Below, one piece after another: positions 1-8,899 of a DNA stretch of 64,000 bases; the stretch's first letter is position 1, and each line of letters opens with the position of its first letter. The notes beneath the pieces are model-generated. The model was given only the letters and a program-made list of their open reading frames with translations, was not told the origin of the DNA and made no database searches. Origin of the DNA: DATFNI01 sp963712305. GTDB taxonomy: Bacteria > Bacteroidota > Rhodothermia > Balneolales > DATFMH01. The translations under genes were made by a program, and so were the position numbers. The DNA lies in contig CAVQHI010000005.1 of assembly GCA_963712305.1 (NCBI GenBank), positions 186,001 through 250,000 of the forward strand, given 5' to 3'.

Positions 1-564
1 AAAGAAGATCCGCAGAAACAGCAACAGGAGCTGATGAAGCTCTATAAAAAGGCGAAGGTAAACCCGCTCGGTGGATGTCTGCCTATGCTGTTCCAGTTGC
101 CAATTCTGATCACCCTCTGGGAGTTTGTTGAGAATTCGATCATTCTGCGACAGAAGTCATTCCTATGGGTCCACGACCTTTCCGCACCGGATGTAATCCT
201 GCATCTTCCTTTTACTATCCCATTCTTCGGTGATCATGTCAGTGGTCTTGTATTGTTGATGGTTGCCAGTATGGCGGTACAGATGAAAGTATCCGGTCAG
301 GGAGCCAGTGGTGGAGCTGGCGGGGCGCAAATGAAGATGTTGCAGTATTTCATGCCGGTAATGATGCTCTTCATCTTCAACAATTTGTCAGCAGGTGTGA
401 ACCTCTATTATGTTGTTTACAACGTGCTATCGGTTGGTCAACAAATCATGATCAACAAGAGCATGGATCAGATAGAAGTCATCGAACGAGTCGATAAAAA
501 ACTCGCGGACAAGATGAAGATCCAGAAAAAACTGGAAGAGAAGAAGAAAATGAAAAAGGCCTGA
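1..564 (+). CDS. yidC: Membrane protein insertase YidC, C-terminal part (5' end outside window)
   Basis: The reading frame is already open at base 1, so this is the 3' end of a longer gene. The visible 187 residues contain the conserved YidC/Oxa1/Alb3 core: the K-x-NPLGGCLP-x-LFQ-P segment that leads into a transmembrane helix, then hydrophobic segments around LVLLMVASMAVQ and the FMPVMMLFIFNNLSAG helix pair. A lysine-rich cytoplasmic tail (many KK/EK pairs) closes the protein. YidC inserts and folds inner-membrane proteins, with or without SecYEG. The missing N-terminal part should hold the first transmembrane helix and the periplasmic domain typical of Gram-negative YidC. The assignment rests on the conserved NPLGGCLP motif and is secure. 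Confidence 0.95.
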   Translation, partial: KEDPQKQQQELMKLYKKAKVNPLGGCLPMLFQLPILITLWEFVENSIILRQKSFLWVHDLSAPDVILHLPFTIPFFGDHVSGLVLLMVASMAVQMKVSGQGASGGAGGAQMKMLQYFMPVMMLFIFNNLSAGVNLYYVVYNVLSVGQQIMINKSMDQIEVIERVDKKLADKMKIQKKLEEKKKMKKA

Positions 565-580
565 TGGGGTCATTACACCT

Positions 581-724
581 CTAGATCCCCTGAAGGGGAC
601 CTTATGTCTATCCAGGATAGCGGGATTGGCTAAATAAAATAGTGCATTACAGAATTTTGCTATTGTTAGTCCTTTTTCGAGTATAAGAAAAAATGAAAAG
701 CAAAGTCCCCTTCAGGGGATTTAG
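581..724. repeat. Pair of inverted repeats flanking about 100 bp of non-coding DNA
   Basis: The left arm at 585-600 and the right arm at 705-720 are exact reverse complements (16 bp, ATCCCCTGAAGGGGAC and its complement). Similarity continues a few bases beyond each arm. Each arm is also internally palindromic (CCCCTGAAGGGG type), so each can form its own small hairpin. The pair encloses about 104 bp with no credible reading frame, in the gap between yidC and the next gene. This resembles the small palindromic repeats often found between genes in FCB genomes. It could be a REP-like or MITE-like element, or simply two terminator-type hairpins. Confidence 0.7.
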
Positions 725-855
725 GGGCGAGAACTGAAATCGTATATATACGGATTCTCATTCATCCTTCTCTCCCCGATTACGATTTAAAATCAGAGAT
801 AATATATCTTGACTGAAATTTGGAGTATAAATTTCAGTTTCATCAGTAAGCAATC

Positions 856-1800
856 ATGAAGAGTGTTGCCCTTTTTCGTTATCCGCATGTCGTATTTGAC
901 AAAGGGCAAAAGAAACTCTGGAATCCAATTCAGCGCAAACGCCTGGCCAATCGTCCGGAAGAACGAGTTCGCCTCCAAATCATTGATTATCTCACCCAGA
1001 TAGCCGGTTGGTCACCGCACCGGATCACCACGGAAATCCCGGTATCCCTGGCTATCTCCGACACACCAAATCGTGCCGATATTCTATGTTATGATGGCGA
1101 TTTCAATCCTCAGCTCTTAATTGAATGCAAGGCTGAAAGTGTCCGTATCAGTGAAAAAACCGGAGAACAAATCGGCAGATATAACACACAGATCAAATCT
1201 CCACACCTGATGGCCAGCAATGGCCGGACCGATTTTTTCTTTGAGGTTCTAAACGGGAAAATCGAAATACGGACTGATTTACCTGATCTCATTCGTCCCC
1301 ATAATGCATCTGCGGAATCCCAGCTGGATTTTGAATTCTGGTCACATCGCAGCTTTGTCGGATTTGATGCGAGTCCGGAACTCAGAAAATGGCTGCATGA
1401 TTTTCTCCCTGCTTTTTGGACTGACAATGCCGTCATGTCTAATCTTAGTGATCCTTTGTATCTGCAGATTGCTCCTCTCCCAAATAAACTGGCGATCGAT
1501 CACTATTACCGGGTATTTGATTATAATAAAAATTATCGTTTGGCATTTACTTTTTTAGCCACTCCCTACGGCGGAACACGGATAATTGTTATTCTTAATC
1601 AGTCTGGCAGCAACACTGCATTATTGGTTATAAATCCAGAGTTGTTACTTGGCGGACAAAAACCAAATTCGTTCATTTTTAATCATCAGGGCGAACAGCC
1701 CCTCGACCTGCAATCGCATCTTTCAAATGAACTGTTTTTTTCTGTGGCTGATAATCACTGGATAGAACGATTGGCAGATCTTATGTTAGAGCTACTATAA
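856..1800 (+). CDS. Protein with type I restriction HsdR-N-like (PD-(D/E)XK) nuclease fold and unknown C-terminal half
   Basis: This is a 314-residue protein. The first roughly 150 residues match the type I restriction R-subunit N-terminal family (HSDR_N_2). After a helical region, D75 (NRADIL) is followed by a beta-hairpin, then E90-C-K92 (LIECKAE) and a Q-x3-Y segment at 105-109. This is the order D...ExK...QxxxY of PD-(D/E)XK nucleases. The C-terminal 160 residues are not recognised. No methylase, specificity subunit or helicase lies nearby, so this is not a classical restriction system. Stand-alone homologues are common in Bacteroidota and their role is unclear. It is preceded by an AT-rich region and followed closely by the M24 peptidase gene. 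The function is unknown, and a nucleic-acid role is inferred from the fold only. Confidence 0.7.
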   Translation: MKSVALFRYPHVVFDKGQKKLWNPIQRKRLANRPEERVRLQIIDYLTQIAGWSPHRITTEIPVSLAISDTPNRADILCYDGDFNPQLLIECKAESVRISEKTGEQIGRYNTQIKSPHLMASNGRTDFFFEVLNGKIEIRTDLPDLIRPHNASAESQLDFEFWSHRSFVGFDASPELRKWLHDFLPAFWTDNAVMSNLSDPLYLQIAPLPNKLAIDHYYRVFDYNKNYRLAFTFLATPYGGTRIIVILNQSGSNTALLVINPELLLGGQKPNSFIFNHQGEQPLDLQSHLSNELFFSVADNHWIERLADLMLELL

Positions 1801-1836
1801 TTATTTAAATGAATCCCAATGGGATCGGAGATCTTT

Positions 1837-3180
1837 ATGCATAAAAAATTACGTAATAAGCTTTGTGATTTATTTGACCGCGAAGACGGTGGTGTTATTT
1901 ATTTAAAAGGTGGGAGTGTGGCATCCAGATATGGCACCGACTATGAATATCCCTTTCGCCAGGAATCTAATTTCATGTATCTGAGTGGTGTTGATGAACC
2001 GGATTTTCACCTTTTACTGGAACCCTCGACCCGTATCTACTATCTGTTTGCCCCAAAACGAGATGCTCAATTCGCTGTATGGCACGGACATGTTTACACC
2101 CTTGATGAATACAGAGATCAATATCAGCCCGACTATATCCGATACGATAACGAGATTTCGGATGTCCTGAATCAGCTGAAACCAGAAAAAGTATATTGTC
2201 TGAATGAGGAATCAGCAGCCGCAATGCTTGAGTTGGGTTATAAAACGGATATCGAAACACTTGGCGACTATCTTGCTTTTGCACGATCGAAGAAAACAGA
2301 AGAAGAGCTCGATTTGATGCGCCATGCCGGGAAAATCAGCAGTGAAGCCCATATCGAAGTCCTCAAGAACCTCCGCCCCGGACTGATGGAATATGAGTTG
2401 AAAGCGACCTTTGATTATTATCATCTCAGAAACGGGTTGACCCAGGAAGCCTATACTGGTATCTACGGCAGCGGAATTAACAGCGCTATCCTTCACTATG
2501 TGGCCAATAACGATAGAATCAATGATGGTGATTTATTTCTCATCGATGCAGGTTATGAATACAAAGGATATGCCCACGACATCACCCGTACATATCCTGC
2601 CAATGGCAAATTTACGGATGATCAGGCCGGTGTTTATGATGCGGTTTTGAAAGCCCATAAAGAATGTATCAAAGCCATCAAACCCGGTATCAAGATGGAA
2701 GATCTGCATATGATGGCTGCGCGAATCATGATGAAAGGGCTTTTGGAGATGGGGCTTATCAAAGGCAATGTCGATGAGATCATCGATAAAAATATTTTCG
2801 CCCTTTTCTTCCCACACGGGCTGGGACATTTACTTGGTCTCGATACGCATGACGTAGGCGGTTATTTGAAAGACATGGAAAAGATCGATCGGCCAAGTCT
2901 CAAATATCTCCGTACCCGCAGAACGCTCGAACCCGGCATGGTCGTGACCATCGAACCCGGTCTCTATTTCGTTCCTGCACTTTTGAAGCCGGCTTTTGAC
3001 GATCCTGAAAAGGCACCCTATCTCAACATCGACAAGTTAAAGACGATGCTTGATTTTGGCGGAGTGCGTATTGAAGACGACATTGCGGTGACAGCAGACG
3101 GATATGAAGATCTCACGCATGTTCCAAAGGAACGAAAAGAGATAGAAGCTGTCATGGCCAAGCGCCACCAAGGAGTTTGA
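1837..3180 (+). CDS. pepP: Xaa-Pro aminopeptidase, M24B family (PepP-like)
   Basis: A 447-residue cytoplasmic metallopeptidase that removes an N-terminal residue preceding proline. The N-terminal aminopeptidase P domain (about 1-130, with YPFRQESNFMYLSG) precedes the pita-bread catalytic domain. The five expected metal ligands are visible: D237 (LIDAGYEY), D248 (HDITRTYP), H331 (GLGHLLGLDTHD), E373 (TIEPGLYF) and E413 (VRIEDD). I chose the ATG at 1837 over the in-frame ATG at 1819 because GGAG at 1827-1830 is spaced correctly for it and MHKKLRNKL is a plausible start. The length fits the family. The gene is followed by a long perfect palindrome. Confidence 0.93.
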   Translation: MHKKLRNKLCDLFDREDGGVIYLKGGSVASRYGTDYEYPFRQESNFMYLSGVDEPDFHLLLEPSTRIYYLFAPKRDAQFAVWHGHVYTLDEYRDQYQPDYIRYDNEISDVLNQLKPEKVYCLNEESAAAMLELGYKTDIETLGDYLAFARSKKTEEELDLMRHAGKISSEAHIEVLKNLRPGLMEYELKATFDYYHLRNGLTQEAYTGIYGSGINSAILHYVANNDRINDGDLFLIDAGYEYKGYAHDITRTYPANGKFTDDQAGVYDAVLKAHKECIKAIKPGIKMEDLHMMAARIMMKGLLEMGLIKGNVDEIIDKNIFALFFPHGLGHLLGLDTHDVGGYLKDMEKIDRPSLKYLRTRRTLEPGMVVTIEPGLYFVPALLKPAFDDPEKAPYLNIDKLKTMLDFGGVRIEDDIAVTADGYEDLTHVPKERKEIEAVMAKRHQGV

Positions 3181-3189
3181 GTGTTTGTA

Positions 3190-3222
3190 AGACCTCCAAG
3201 GTTTTGAAAACCTTGGAGGTCT
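3190..3222. terminator. Long perfect palindrome after the aminopeptidase gene (repeat-derived, terminator-like)
   Basis: Two 16-bp arms, AGACCTCCAAGGTTTT at 3190-3205 and its exact reverse complement at 3207-3222, are separated by one base. The structure begins about 10 bp after the pepP stop codon. It has no T-run of its own. A degenerate relative (ACCTCTGCCA...TGGCAGAGGT) lies at 22848-22880, so this is probably a dispersed FCB palindromic repeat that also acts as an RNA hairpin at the 3' end of transcripts. Confidence 0.75.
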
Positions 3223-3287
3223 GGAAAGCAATTTATAGACGTATTTATATAGTTCAAGTTTAATAAAATATATAACTTGCAAATATT

Positions 3288-4082
3288 ATGAACCTGGAGC
3301 TGAATGGCAAAATAGCGCTAATCACTGGTGGAACGACCGGAATAGGTCGCGCTGTAGCTGAAGGTCTCGCCCGAGAAAAGACAAATATCATCCTTTGTGC
3401 CAGAAACGGAGAGAAGGCTCTTAAAGAAGCGGATGCTGTGGCACAGCAATACGGTATTCGTGCTCTGGGTCTGAAATGTGATGTAACACGATCCGATGAT
3501 ATCTCAAATATTACACAACGCGTACTTGATGAGTTCGGCGGCGTGGATATTCTAATCAATAATGCAGGGACGGGCACTAACGAAAAGATCATTGATGCCC
3601 CTGATACCCAATGGCAATATTTCTGGGACCTGCACGTGATGGCTGCCATACGTTTTGCTCGCGGCCTTGTCCCGGCAATGAAAACACGCGGCGGCGGGGT
3701 AATCATCAATAATGCTTCCATATGTGCGCGACAGCCATTGGGACACGAACCCATCTACAACGTAACAAAGTCGGCTCTGGCCATGCTTACCAAGTGTATG
3801 GCAAATGAATTCATTAAAGACAATATCAGGGTAAACAGTATTAATCCCGGGCTGATAGAAACAGAACCCTGGATAAACGTTGCCAGGCAGGCCACTTCAG
3901 ATGTCCCAAAAGATTGGCAGCGTTATTTAAAAAAAATTGCTGCAGATGTAACTCCAATAGGCAGATTTGCCACGCCTGAAGAACTGGCAGACTTCTTCGT
4001 TTTCCTATGCTCACCACGCGCCAGCTACTGTGTCGGATCTTCTTATTACGTGGATGGCGGATGGTTGAAATCCGTGTTGTGA
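3288..4082 (+). CDS. Short-chain dehydrogenase/reductase (classical SDR)
   Basis: A 264-residue Rossmann-fold NAD(P)-dependent oxidoreductase. The cofactor motif TGGTTGIG occupies residues 13-20, NNAG occupies 91-94, and the catalytic residues S144, Y157 and K161 (YNVTK) are in place. The C-terminal region ends with YYVDGGW, the usual closing motif of classical SDRs. ALCARN after beta-2 (R39) suggests NADP(H) preference, but this is only an inference. The substrate cannot be read from sequence; homologues act on sugars, alcohols or 3-oxoacyl groups. It converges with the SUI1-like gene, with one base between the stop codons. Confidence 0.9.
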   Translation: MNLELNGKIALITGGTTGIGRAVAEGLAREKTNIILCARNGEKALKEADAVAQQYGIRALGLKCDVTRSDDISNITQRVLDEFGGVDILINNAGTGTNEKIIDAPDTQWQYFWDLHVMAAIRFARGLVPAMKTRGGGVIINNASICARQPLGHEPIYNVTKSALAMLTKCMANEFIKDNIRVNSINPGLIETEPWINVARQATSDVPKDWQRYLKKIAADVTPIGRFATPEELADFFVFLCSPRASYCVGSSYYVDGGWLKSVL

Positions 4083-4083
4083 T

Positions 4084-4302
4084 TTACATCAACCCTTCCT
4101 CTTTCAGGTACTTGTTGACCTCGTTAAGATGCTCACCCTGAATTTCGATAGTCTTCTGATACGACGTGCCGCCGGCACCACATTTCTTTTTTAAATCCCT
4201 TGCCATTCGTTCAATGAACTGCGGATTGTGAGGTATGCCGGAAATGACCGTCACTGTTTTCCCTTTTCTTCCCTTCTTATCTATATAAACTTTAACAGGC
4301 AT
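4084..4302 (-). CDS. SUI1/eIF1-like translation factor, YciH family, short form
   Basis: A 72-residue protein that aligns with the core SUI1 domain: GRKGKTVTVISGI at 11-23, then the helix with DLKKKCGAGGT (36-46) and the closing strand TIEIQGEH. Bacterial YciH proteins are usually about 105-115 residues. This one begins just before the SUI1 domain and an in-frame stop codon lies upstream of the ATG, so it is a genuinely short form or lost its N-terminal tail. YciH-type proteins resemble eIF1 and can discriminate against aberrant translation initiation complexes. The family assignment is strong and the cellular role is inferred. Confidence 0.88.
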   Translation of the reverse strand: MPVKVYIDKKGRKGKTVTVISGIPHNPQFIERMARDLKKKCGAGGTSYQKTIEIQGEHLNEVNKYLKEEGLM

Positions 4303-4382
4303 ATCAGTGGTATTCTGCGGAATTGAATGGTATTTTTATTTAGTTGCTTTCGATGTCATTGGTGTCCGAAATGTTGATTGGT

Positions 4383-6527
4383 ATGAAGAAGATACATTTT
4401 TTACTCCTGATCATCTTAATCCCTTTGGTAACTGCTGGTCAGGGACTAGATTCCCTTAATCTTAAAAGGATTTTTTATCCTCCTTTTATTGCCGGCGCCC
4501 GTCCTTATTTCCACGGCTTCTCTCCAAACAATCACTTTATCTATTTTTACTGGAACGACTCGAGCTATGTGGATCAGTCACTTTATGAGGTCAGTTTGAC
4601 GGGAGGAACAGCCACTAAAATTGAAAATACGTTTTTTGCCAACTCGATAATCTCACCCAACAAAAAACATCTCACATTTGTTTTGCAGGGTGATCTTTGG
4701 ATTTCTGATATGGCCGGGGGACATAAACGACGCATCGTGTCAACAAAAGAAAAAGAGCAAAATCCCGTTTGGTCACCCGACAACAAAACCATTGCTTATA
4801 CAACGGACGGTGATGTCTGGATTGTAAATATCGACCATCCTGATATTCAACAGCTGACAAACAGTACAGACAGCACTTCAGGATACACCATAGTCGGATG
4901 GGCTGCTAAAGGGCAAAAACTGGTCTTACAACAAAGCAATGATGACAACCTAAAAACCTACTATTTCCCCGAGTATGTTCACAAGTATGTAAAACCGGGT
5001 GAGTCAAAACGTGGCATTTCCGATGTTTCACTTTCTATTCTAGATATAAAGACGCGCAAATTAAGACGTCTGCTCGGTGGCAGAATCTATTTCCGCAATC
5101 TTGATATCAGTTCTACCGGTCGTTACCTGGCGGTTGATCGTTTGGATGCACCGATGAAACATCGTGATATCCTGGTTTATGATCTTAAAGCAGACACATG
5201 CTACACCGTCTTCCAGGATTCTACCAAAGGATGGATTGCCTGGGATATTACCCGGATGAAGTTTGCGCCTGATGCCGACAAACTTATGTTTACATCTGAA
5301 AAAACCGGATACAATCATGTATATACCGTCAATCCCGATGGTTCTTCTCTACGACAGATTACCTTTGGTAATTTTGAGATTCCCTGGGTTGCCTGGATGA
5401 ATGACAACAAAATCGTATATGCCTCGACGCAAACGGATCCGGGTGAACGGCACCTTTATGAGCTTGACCTCAAAAAGGACAAAACAGAAGAACTCACCCC
5501 TGAAACGGCATACCGGGAAGCCTTTCACATAACCTCAGATCATAAATTTGTGATCTATAAAAAATCATACTGGAATAGTCCTGCCGATATATACGCACTC
5601 AGCCTCAGACATCCCGGCAATGAAGAGCGGCTGACACGTACTGTACCCGGTAACTTTTATTACTATAACTGGCAAAAACCAGAATATTTACGATTTACCG
5701 GACGTGACGGTGAGACAAAAATATCCATGACAATTCTCAAACCGGATCACCTACAGTCCGGTATAAAATATCCTGTTGTTGTATTTGTGCATGGGGCTGG
5801 TTCGCTTCAAAATGTTTACAAGGGCTGGTCGGATTACTACTATCGTGAATATATGTTTAACCAGTATCTTTCCGATCATGGATATGTTGTTATCCAGGTT
5901 GACTATCGTCATAGTTCCGGTTACGGACGGAAATTCAGAGAAGATGTCGAGGGCTGGTTGGGTCATTACGAAACTCAGGACATAGAAGATGCATTGCAGC
6001 AACTGACACGCACCGGCTACGCAGATCTTAATCATGTTGGAATTTATGGCGGTAGTTATGGTGGTTTCCTTGCCCTTTACACGATCGAAACGTCACCTGG
6101 TGTATTCAAGGCGGCAGCTGCATTGCGGGCTGTAACCAATTGGCGTAATTATTATTACACTAATCCCTGGTACACCTATCCGAGACTTGGCACACCGGAG
6201 AAGAATCCGGAAAATTATCAGCGGAGTTCCCCTCTAACTTATGCCGATTCGCTCAGGAGGCCGGTATTAATCCTTCACGGTTTAATGGACAATAATGTGG
6301 GTTTCCAGGATGCGGCTGAATTCATCGACAAACTTATCAAATCGCACAATAAGCATTTCCAGTTGATGATCTACCCAACAGAAAGGCATAGTTTCGACAA
6401 TCCTGATGCCTGGTTTGATGAGTATACACGCATCTATCAGTTCTTCGAAAGTAACCTTAAAAATGGTACTGAATCTACAACCAAACGTGCTACCAACAGA
6501 GAAGCAGAAACAGCTCATCATCCTTGA
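4383..6527 (+). CDS. Secreted S9 family peptidase (dipeptidyl-peptidase IV type)
   Basis: A 714-residue serine exopeptidase. A signal peptide (MKKIHFLLLIILIPLVTAGQ) begins at the ATG at 4383, which I prefer over in-frame ATGs at 4344, 4353 and 4374. Next comes a beta-propeller of about 430 residues with WDxxK and SPDNK-type blades (DPPIV N-terminal domain), then the alpha/beta-hydrolase domain. The catalytic triad is visible: S558 in GGSYGG, D636 in HGLMDNNV and H669 in ERHSF. The enzyme should cleave dipeptides from peptides in the periplasm or outside the cell. It stands alone, 130 bp before dnaX. Confidence 0.93.
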   Translation: MKKIHFLLLIILIPLVTAGQGLDSLNLKRIFYPPFIAGARPYFHGFSPNNHFIYFYWNDSSYVDQSLYEVSLTGGTATKIENTFFANSIISPNKKHLTFVLQGDLWISDMAGGHKRRIVSTKEKEQNPVWSPDNKTIAYTTDGDVWIVNIDHPDIQQLTNSTDSTSGYTIVGWAAKGQKLVLQQSNDDNLKTYYFPEYVHKYVKPGESKRGISDVSLSILDIKTRKLRRLLGGRIYFRNLDISSTGRYLAVDRLDAPMKHRDILVYDLKADTCYTVFQDSTKGWIAWDITRMKFAPDADKLMFTSEKTGYNHVYTVNPDGSSLRQITFGNFEIPWVAWMNDNKIVYASTQTDPGERHLYELDLKKDKTEELTPETAYREAFHITSDHKFVIYKKSYWNSPADIYALSLRHPGNEERLTRTVPGNFYYYNWQKPEYLRFTGRDGETKISMTILKPDHLQSGIKYPVVVFVHGAGSLQNVYKGWSDYYYREYMFNQYLSDHGYVVIQVDYRHSSGYGRKFREDVEGWLGHYETQDIEDALQQLTRTGYADLNHVGIYGGSYGGFLALYTIETSPGVFKAAAALRAVTNWRNYYYTNPWYTYPRLGTPEKNPENYQRSSPLTYADSLRRPVLILHGLMDNNVGFQDAAEFIDKLIKSHNKHFQLMIYPTERHSFDNPDAWFDEYTRIYQFFESNLKNGTESTTKRATNREAETAHHP

Positions 6528-6657
6528 TTATTGATCCCAACAATTCATCTTTATAATTGATATTTTACATTCTCGCTAAAGAGTAAACTTTCGAGAAGTT
6601 CCAAATTTGTAGAGAGTTTATATAGAGTTAAATCTTGTAAGGTTACCGATTACCCAC

Positions 6658-8490
6658 ATGTCCGATCACTACATAGCCCTGACCCGAAAATACCGGCCGA
6701 GAACATTCGAAGATATCGTATCGCAGGAGCATGTGAGCAGTACGCTTAAAAATGCTATTGAACATAATCGCATTTCGCATGCATACATGTTTTGCGGCCC
6801 CAGAGGTGTGGGTAAGACAACCATGGCGCGTGTATTGGCGCGTACGATCAATGAGATTGGTACGGATGTCGACGGAGAGGCTCTCGGCAATACTATGAAC
6901 ATTATCGAGATCGATGCGGCTTCAAACAATAAGGTGGATGATGTCCATCGTATTCGGGAAACGGTGCGTATCCCTCCACAAAATGGCCGATACAAGATTT
7001 ACATCATCGATGAGGTTCACATGCTGAGTAAGCAGGCTTACAACGCCCTGCTGAAGACACTCGAAGAGCCGCCGGCACATGTGATTTTCATTTTCGCTAC
7101 GACAGAACCTCAAAAAGTCCTGCCGACAATCATGTCGCGCTGTCAGCGTTATGATTTCCGCCGTATCAAGGTGAGTGAAATTGTAGAACGGCTCAGGTAT
7201 ATTTGTGAGATAGAAAACATTACGATCGACGACGAATCACTGCATGTCATTGCTCACAAGGCGGATGGCGCCCTTCGTGATGCTCAGGGGTTGCTCGACC
7301 AGGCAATCGCATTTTGCGGAACAGATATCAAACATGATGAATTGTTGCAGGCGCTTAATGTTGTCAGCAGCGACCGTTTGTTTGAACTGACGCAAGCCAT
7401 CCAGGATAATGATACAACAGCCGGAATTCATATTGTAAATGATCTCCTGCAAAAAGGCTACGACATCCAGGAATTCATCACCAGCTTAACCGAGCATTTC
7501 CGCAATCTGTACCTTGCAAGAGATAAACATAATCTCGAATTGATCGAAAGCTCGGATGATACACGTAAACGGTATGCAGATACGGCTCAGAATTTTTCAG
7601 AGAATGATATCATGCGAATGCTTCACCTGGTCAACGAGGGTCAATTCAAAATCAGGGAAGCCAGTCAGCCACGCATACAGCTCGAAATAGTGATTCTCAA
7701 ACTGATCACGATGACGCGTATGGAAGGACTTCGTGACTTGTTGACCGAATTACGCAAGTTTCAGAGTTCCGTCTCTAATGCCAGTGGATCATCGGATAAG
7801 ACGGAAACGTATGAAACAAAACCAGTACCTAAACCCAAGACCAAGACACCGGAACAAAAGCCCGAAAAAGATCAGCCCAGCGCGATATCACCGCAGAAGT
7901 CAACGGAGCCAGCACAGAAGAACTCCGGATCATTCGGTCCCGATAGATCGGGAGCCTTAAAACGTCCACAAAATCATGAGACGAATCCTGCTATTTCTAA
8001 CTTTCGTCGCGGGGCACTCGTCAACGATCAGCCTGAGACCGATTCTGAGGATGAAATAGGCCAGATTTCTGGCAATTTAGCTCTTGTTCCCCAGGCAGAA
8101 AATGAGCCGGAGCCTCAGAAACCATTGCATTTACACGACTTGAAAGAGCAGTGGAATGATTTCATTTCCCATCTCGAAAATATACCATCAATTGGACAAG
8201 CTGTGGTACTCGCCTTCAGGCGCTTGCAGCCGACTGATTTGAGTCACAACGAAATATTGTTACCCTGCTTTGAGCCTTTCACGTTGCGCGTGCTTGAAGA
8301 ACACAACAGGGAACTAAGCCGTGAACTTCGCAGTTATTTCCGTCGCCCTTTGAATTTGAAGTTCGAATTGAGAGAATCAAATAACAAACAGGAAATTAAC
8401 GACCCGTACGCCCGTTTTAAACAATTGCAGGAGAAAGATCCTGCCATTCGTCTGATAGTAGACCTATTCGGCGCTGAACTTGAATACTAA
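6658..8490 (+). CDS. dnaX: DNA polymerase III subunit gamma/tau, lacking the zinc module
   Basis: A 610-residue clamp-loader ATPase. RKYRPRTFEDIVSQEHV opens the AAA+ domain. Walker A GPRGVGKT lies at 47-54, IIDEVHML (Walker B) at 116-123 and the SRC sensor/arginine-finger motif at 160-162. A low-complexity linker rich in K, P, Q and T (about 365-440) leads to a C-terminal tau-like domain of about 120 residues. Between ARTIN (61-65) and IIEIDAAS (82-89), where most DnaX proteins have a C4 zinc-binding module, there is a short segment without any cysteine. It is the first gene of a dnaX-ybaB-recR operon, a conserved replication and repair arrangement. Confidence 0.96.
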   Translation: MSDHYIALTRKYRPRTFEDIVSQEHVSSTLKNAIEHNRISHAYMFCGPRGVGKTTMARVLARTINEIGTDVDGEALGNTMNIIEIDAASNNKVDDVHRIRETVRIPPQNGRYKIYIIDEVHMLSKQAYNALLKTLEEPPAHVIFIFATTEPQKVLPTIMSRCQRYDFRRIKVSEIVERLRYICEIENITIDDESLHVIAHKADGALRDAQGLLDQAIAFCGTDIKHDELLQALNVVSSDRLFELTQAIQDNDTTAGIHIVNDLLQKGYDIQEFITSLTEHFRNLYLARDKHNLELIESSDDTRKRYADTAQNFSENDIMRMLHLVNEGQFKIREASQPRIQLEIVILKLITMTRMEGLRDLLTELRKFQSSVSNASGSSDKTETYETKPVPKPKTKTPEQKPEKDQPSAISPQKSTEPAQKNSGSFGPDRSGALKRPQNHETNPAISNFRRGALVNDQPETDSEDEIGQISGNLALVPQAENEPEPQKPLHLHDLKEQWNDFISHLENIPSIGQAVVLAFRRLQPTDLSHNEILLPCFEPFTLRVLEEHNRELSRELRSYFRRPLNLKFELRESNNKQEINDPYARFKQLQEKDPAIRLIVDLFGAELEY

Positions 8491-8520
8491 TTGACAGAAT
8501 AAAAGGAAGGAAAACTTTAC

Positions 8521-8859
8521 ATGGATAACATGGCAGATATGTTTGGAAAGATTAATGAATTTCAAACCAAAATGGGTGAACTCAAAAATGAGTTGTACCA
8601 TTTGGAAATCACAGCCGAAGCCGGTGGTGGTATGGTAAAAGTACGCGCTAATGGAAACCGGGAAATCATTGGCATAAAACTCGATCCTGAAATCGTCAAT
8701 CCCGACGATATGGAAATGCTCGAAGACCTGATCGTTGCGGGTATCAATAAAGCGATGCAGAAAGCAGATCAGGCGGGGAAAGAGAAAATGTCGGAACTGA
8801 CTAAAAACATTCTTCCCGGCGGCCTTCCGGGAATGGACCTTGGTAATTTTGGTCTCTGA
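8521..8859 (+). CDS. ybaB: YbaB/EbfC family nucleoid-associated protein
   Basis: A 112-residue DNA-binding protein that forms a tweezer-like dimer. The pattern is typical: an N-terminal amphipathic helix (GKINEFQTKMGELKNEL), a beta-meander (EAGGGMVKVRANGNREIIGIKLDPE), a helix (MEMLEDLIVAGINKAMQKA) and a glycine-rich tail with LPG repeats. An AGGAAGG Shine-Dalgarno sequence lies at 8504-8510. The position between dnaX and recR is the conserved context for this family and supports a link to replication or recombination. Confidence 0.95.
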   Translation: MDNMADMFGKINEFQTKMGELKNELYHLEITAEAGGGMVKVRANGNREIIGIKLDPEIVNPDDMEMLEDLIVAGINKAMQKADQAGKEKMSELTKNILPGGLPGMDLGNFGL

Positions 8860-8899
8860 TAAACTCACTTCTTAGTCACGGCTGTACCAGCACACTTCT

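Noticed and set aside
856..1800. Part of a type I restriction-modification or novel defence island
   Set aside because: Neighbours are yidC and a peptidase; no methylase, specificity subunit, helicase or other defence gene is nearby.
3260..3754. 164-codon open frame on the minus strand opposite the SDR gene
   Set aside because: It lies fully antisense to a gene with clear catalytic motifs, has an arginine/proline/serine-rich composition typical of shadow frames, and no domain.
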